DNA of 20,388 bases from a virus, in the IMG/VR virus record IMGVR_UViG_3300032050_001025, positions 1-20,388 of that record. One strand, given 5' to 3'. Within the stretch, counting starts at the first letter, position 1; the number at the start of each line of letters is the position of its first letter. The notes below the pieces were generated by a model. The model had not been told where the DNA came from, searched no databases, and worked only from the letters and a program-made list of their open reading frames with translations. Positions 20,002 through 20,388 of the stretch are shown piece by piece. The translations under genes were made by a program, and so were the position numbers.

Positions 20002-20388
20002 TAACCAAGACCTTTATTCTGGAACATCATCATAAATAATTCTGTGTCCCCAGTAGGGTCATTCTGATTAATCTTGCCAAGGGTGGTTAAAATTGTTGGT
20101 TGCTGATATGGGAGGTTTAGCAAAGCAGAATCGCCTTTGTTGCTGAAACTTGCACCAGTTAAAATATCTTGGTCAGGGTACTTAGACTCAGCGCTAATCG
20201 GAGTTACATCTAACGCACCGATACCAACTGCTTCAATCTGCGGTGTAGCATACATAGGCATAGCAGTCTGCTGATTATATGTTGCCTCACCTTGTCCTTG
20301 CGGTAATCCAGAGATATAACGCGCTGGTTGCTGAGAAACATTAAGGTCAGTACGTTCGGACATAGAACCAATACCAGAAACTTTTTCG
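20001..20388 (-). CDS. Phage protein of unknown function, C-terminal part (N-terminus outside window)
   Basis: An ATG at 20363 would give 120 residues, but it has no ribosome site, and the frame stays open to the window edge, reading EKVSGIGSMSERTDLNVSQQ. The VSGxGxxSxRTD block resembles the start region of small proteins found near portal and terminase genes in many phages, so the true start is probably upstream. The visible part continues PARYISGLPQGQGEATYNQQ, a Pro/Thr/Gln-rich low-complexity middle (AMPMYATPQIEAVGIGALDV), and ends TELFMMMFQNKGLG. The stop shares one base with the giant gene's ATG. The Gln/Pro/Asn-rich composition suggests a disordered, possibly virion-associated linker protein. 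Function unknown. Confidence 0.7.
   Translation of the reverse strand, partial: EKVSGIGSMSERTDLNVSQQPARYISGLPQGQGEATYNQQTAMPMYATPQIEAVGIGALDVTPISAESKYPDQDILTGASFSNKGDSALLNLPYQQPTILTTLGKINQNDPTGDTELFMMMFQNKGLG

Overview
This window looks like part of the virion-structure operon of a tailed double-stranded DNA bacteriophage (class Caudoviricetes). It is moderately AT-rich and uses standard stop codons. Every credible gene lies on the minus strand, so the operon reads from base 20388 down to base 1. Adjacent genes are packed with 1-base (TAATG, TGATG) or 4-base (ATGA, GTGA) stop/start overlaps, or gaps of a few bases. No stretch longer than about 120 bases lacks a gene. I see no tRNA, rRNA, CRISPR, insertion sequence, integrase, recombinase or antibiotic-resistance gene. 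The best-recognised protein is an N4-gp56-type major capsid protein. The small-gene repertoire and fibre motifs resemble those I associate with uncultured freshwater or marine phages. An aquatic bacterial host, perhaps an actinobacterium, is only a guess.

Layout in transcription order. (1) 20388-11544: the tail end of a small protein cut by the window edge, a giant 1787-residue protein, then three mid-sized proteins (289, 287 and 452 residues). All are rich in predicted helix and lack enzyme motifs; I infer an internal-virion (genome-ejection) set. (2) 11543-9663: a short structured leader, the scaffolding protein, the major capsid protein with a Thr/Ser-rich domain insertion, and a hairpin that may act as a terminator or attenuator. 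(3) 9662-7671: nine small genes, six of them Lys/Arg-rich and most too short for routine gene calling, linked by overlapping stops and starts. (4) 7674-3262: a putative head-tail connector or adaptor, a 689-residue fibre whose shaft is 34 unbroken heptads, a second fibre with a probable carbohydrate-binding region, and a 50-residue protein. (5) 3226-1: a small beta protein, three tandem diverged paralogues of a beta-sandwich protein, a coiled-coil mini-protein, a GT-A type glycosyltransferase, and the N-terminal part of another tail or surface protein that leaves the window.

How they would work together: the scaffold and capsid proteins build the head. The giant protein and its neighbours are probably packaged and ejected with the DNA. 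The fibres and the paralogous beta proteins probably form the host-contact apparatus. The glycosyltransferase may decorate virion or host-surface sugars. No terminase, portal, tape measure or lysis gene is inside the window; terminase and portal would be expected upstream, beyond base 20388. No convincing promoter was found, so transcription probably enters from upstream.
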